Shown in pieces: positions 60,792-62,007 of a DNA stretch of 62,007 bases. The notes beneath the pieces were generated by a model, which saw only the letters and a program-made list of their open reading frames with translations, did no database searches and was not told the origin of the DNA. Positions within the stretch are counted from its first letter, which is position 1. Every line of letters begins with the position of its first letter. The DNA comes from Mucilaginibacter sp. (lineage in GTDB: Bacteria > Bacteroidota > Bacteroidia > Sphingobacteriales > Sphingobacteriaceae): positions 1 through 62,007 of the forward strand of contig JAUCSE010000032.1 in NCBI GenBank assembly GCA_030445275.1, given 5' to 3'. Both the position numbers and the translations under genes were made by a program.

Positions 60792-62007
60792 ACCTCCCTC
60801 TCTGACCGCCACTGCCTAAATTTACGCCGAAACGGAAGCCCTGAGTTTGGTGGCCGGTATTATCCCACGACCAACCATACATAGCCCGAATCCCTAAATA
60901 CTCCACTCCAACACCAAACTCACTATAAGCTTTTAAAGCTGGTGTGGCCAGGTAGTTAAAATCAACTATTTCCTGCAGTTTGGCTTTACGTATCACAGGC
61001 AGCTTATTGAGTATAAAACCCGAAAAGTTATGCTCTAAATGTCCTTCAAAGTACTGGTCGGCAGTGCTGTATTGGTACGGGTCGAGCAGTAAAAACTTAT
61101 TGGCGCCCGGGCTGTACTGTTGTACGCTGTTGCCGTTAAATTGCTTATAGTCGGTATAATAAATACTGTTGGTGTTTAAAAACTTACCCGCACCTACTAA
61201 AAACGAAGTGTAACCATACAGCCCCATTGGTATATCTGCTTTAGCTATATTGGCGCTTAGCAGGTCGTAATCCACATCCGACCCGAACAACCCTTTAATG
61301 CCTTTGGTATAACCTATCATTACCCGCGGGTATTTAGATGGGTAATAATACCGCCCGTTAGGATAGGTGGCATAGCGGCTGCTAAAATCATAACTGGTGA
61401 TGAACTGCAACTTAAATGCCTTGCTATTGGCAAACAATGGAGTGTTGCCATAAGGGTCGAAGGGGTTGTTCGAGGTGTATTGCCTGTCGTTAACGTAAAA
61501 AAATGAGTAGTTTGATGTATTGTTGAGCCATTGCCTGTTTGATGCTTCGGCACCTAAACTGGCAAGCCACCCGCCCGCTACCCTGCCCCCAAAAGTTACC
61601 TGCACAAACTGCTTATCGTAAAACTTCTCGTAGTTCCACCGTGAGAACAAGCTATACTCCATATTATCGCTTTTACCGAATGGCACCTGGTTATTCAGAT
61701 CCAGCACATCGCTGCCCACGTTAAAGCCCAGGTTAAACGTATTCATCGGGATGTTACCGGTTACGCTTCCATGCATTTTTTCACTGGCAAAACCATAGCG
61801 CACTTTACCACGCAAAAACAGGTATTTGTTATTTAAGCTGTCAATCTGTTTGGTATATGAGGCTTCATAATCCAATACAAAACCTTCTACCGTATTGAAA
61901 TTGACAGCACCCAGCACCGAACTCAAACGGATATATTCTTTATCGTACCGGTTACGATGAAAATAACCGCTTCCCACCAAAAATTGTACCGGCTTAAATT
62001 TATTATT
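60790..62007 (-). CDS. DUF5686-type outer-membrane beta-barrel protein, C-terminal part
   Basis: The open frame continues past the right edge. The visible ~405 residues consist of alternating beta-strand segments typical of a large outer-membrane barrel (SSVLGAVNFNTVEGFVLDYE, VQVTFGGRVAGGWLASLGAE, YPRVMIGYTKGIKGLFGSDV, GLYGYTSFLVGAGKFLNTNS, FGVGVEYLGIRAMYGWSWDN). Such C-terminal barrels follow a carboxypeptidase-like regulatory domain in DUF5686 proteins of Bacteroidota. The N-terminal domains are not in the window. Function is unknown; peptidase activity is not implied. Confidence 0.85.
   Translation of the reverse strand, partial: NNKFKPVQFLVGSGYFHRNRYDKEYIRLSSVLGAVNFNTVEGFVLDYEASYTKQIDSLNNKYLFLRGKVRYGFASEKMHGSVTGNIPMNTFNLGFNVGSDVLDLNNQVPFGKSDNMEYSLFSRWNYEKFYDKQFVQVTFGGRVAGGWLASLGAEASNRQWLNNTSNYSFFYVNDRQYTSNNPFDPYGNTPLFANSKAFKLQFITSYDFSSRYATYPNGRYYYPSKYPRVMIGYTKGIKGLFGSDVDYDLLSANIAKADIPMGLYGYTSFLVGAGKFLNTNSIYYTDYKQFNGNSVQQYSPGANKFLLLDPYQYSTADQYFEGHLEHNFSGFILNKLPVIRKAKLQEIVDFNYLATPALKAYSEFGVGVEYLGIRAMYGWSWDNTGHQTQGFRFGVNLGSGGQRGR

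Overview
The window comes from a Bacteroidota genome, most probably Sphingobacteriaceae (Mucilaginibacter/Pedobacter-like). This is inferred from three susC/susD pairs, two ECF sigma / FecR anti-sigma loci with STN-bearing SusC proteins, DUF4369-TlpA thioredoxin proteins, the surE/lpxB neighbourhood, weak Shine-Dalgarno signals and a TAnnTTTG-type -7 promoter box. No CRISPR array, rRNA or intact transposase gene was seen.

Layout. (A) 1-13.8 kb: a truncated AraC-family gene, then a plus-strand locus of ECF sigma, FecR, SusC, SusD, TlpA-like thioredoxin and M16 peptidase. Between sigma and fecR sits a 2.05 kb segment bounded by ~49 bp inverted repeats; it carries an ArsR regulator, an AHSA1-VOC fusion gene and a frameshifted doxX. 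(B) 13.8-22.6 kb: accessory and partly decayed DNA. It holds a histidine decarboxylase, a HisKA-like membrane protein, a chimeric TPR/sigma pseudogene, a DUF5703 glycoside hydrolase, an orphan copy of the same terminal repeat, an alpha-CTD-like remnant, a GlxA-type regulator, VOC and DoxX genes and a broken DUF4287 gene. (C) 22.8-36.5 kb: a minus-strand amino-sugar utilization locus. nagA, nagB, uxuA and a lacI-type regulator are followed by a nagP-like transporter, a GH20 hexosaminidase, susC, susD and a CBM9-like gene. Palindromes centred on GTACGTAC, one of them a perfect 40-mer, lie in front of nagA and nagP and are probably the LacI operators. (D) 36.5-50.5 kb: a second sigma/FecR/SusC/SusD/TlpA/TlpA/S41-protease locus on the minus strand, whose distal end has decayed into tlpA and dsbD pseudogenes. 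(E) 50.9-62 kb: housekeeping and core DNA: tRNA-Ala(GGC), surE, three tandem paralogous secreted proteins (one frameshifted), lpxB, an MFS exporter, a low-affinity iron permease-like protein, an amidase, a PA2169-family protein and the 3' part of a DUF5686-type outer-membrane protein. REP-like intergenic elements occur here.

How the genes work together. Loci A and D are paralogous in order: an ECF sigma and its membrane anti-sigma sense substrate through the STN domain of SusC, SusCD imports it, and secreted thioredoxin-like proteins plus a protease (M16 in A, S41 in D) would act in the envelope. This points to peptide or protein-derived substrates rather than glycans, which is an inference. 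Locus C should bind, import and cleave GlcNAc-containing oligosaccharides and convert GlcNAc-6-P to fructose-6-P. uxuA adds a hexuronate step, so the natural substrate might contain both amino sugar and uronic acid. Most frameshift calls rest on hand reading of reading frames and could partly be sequence errors, although every long gene in the window is intact.
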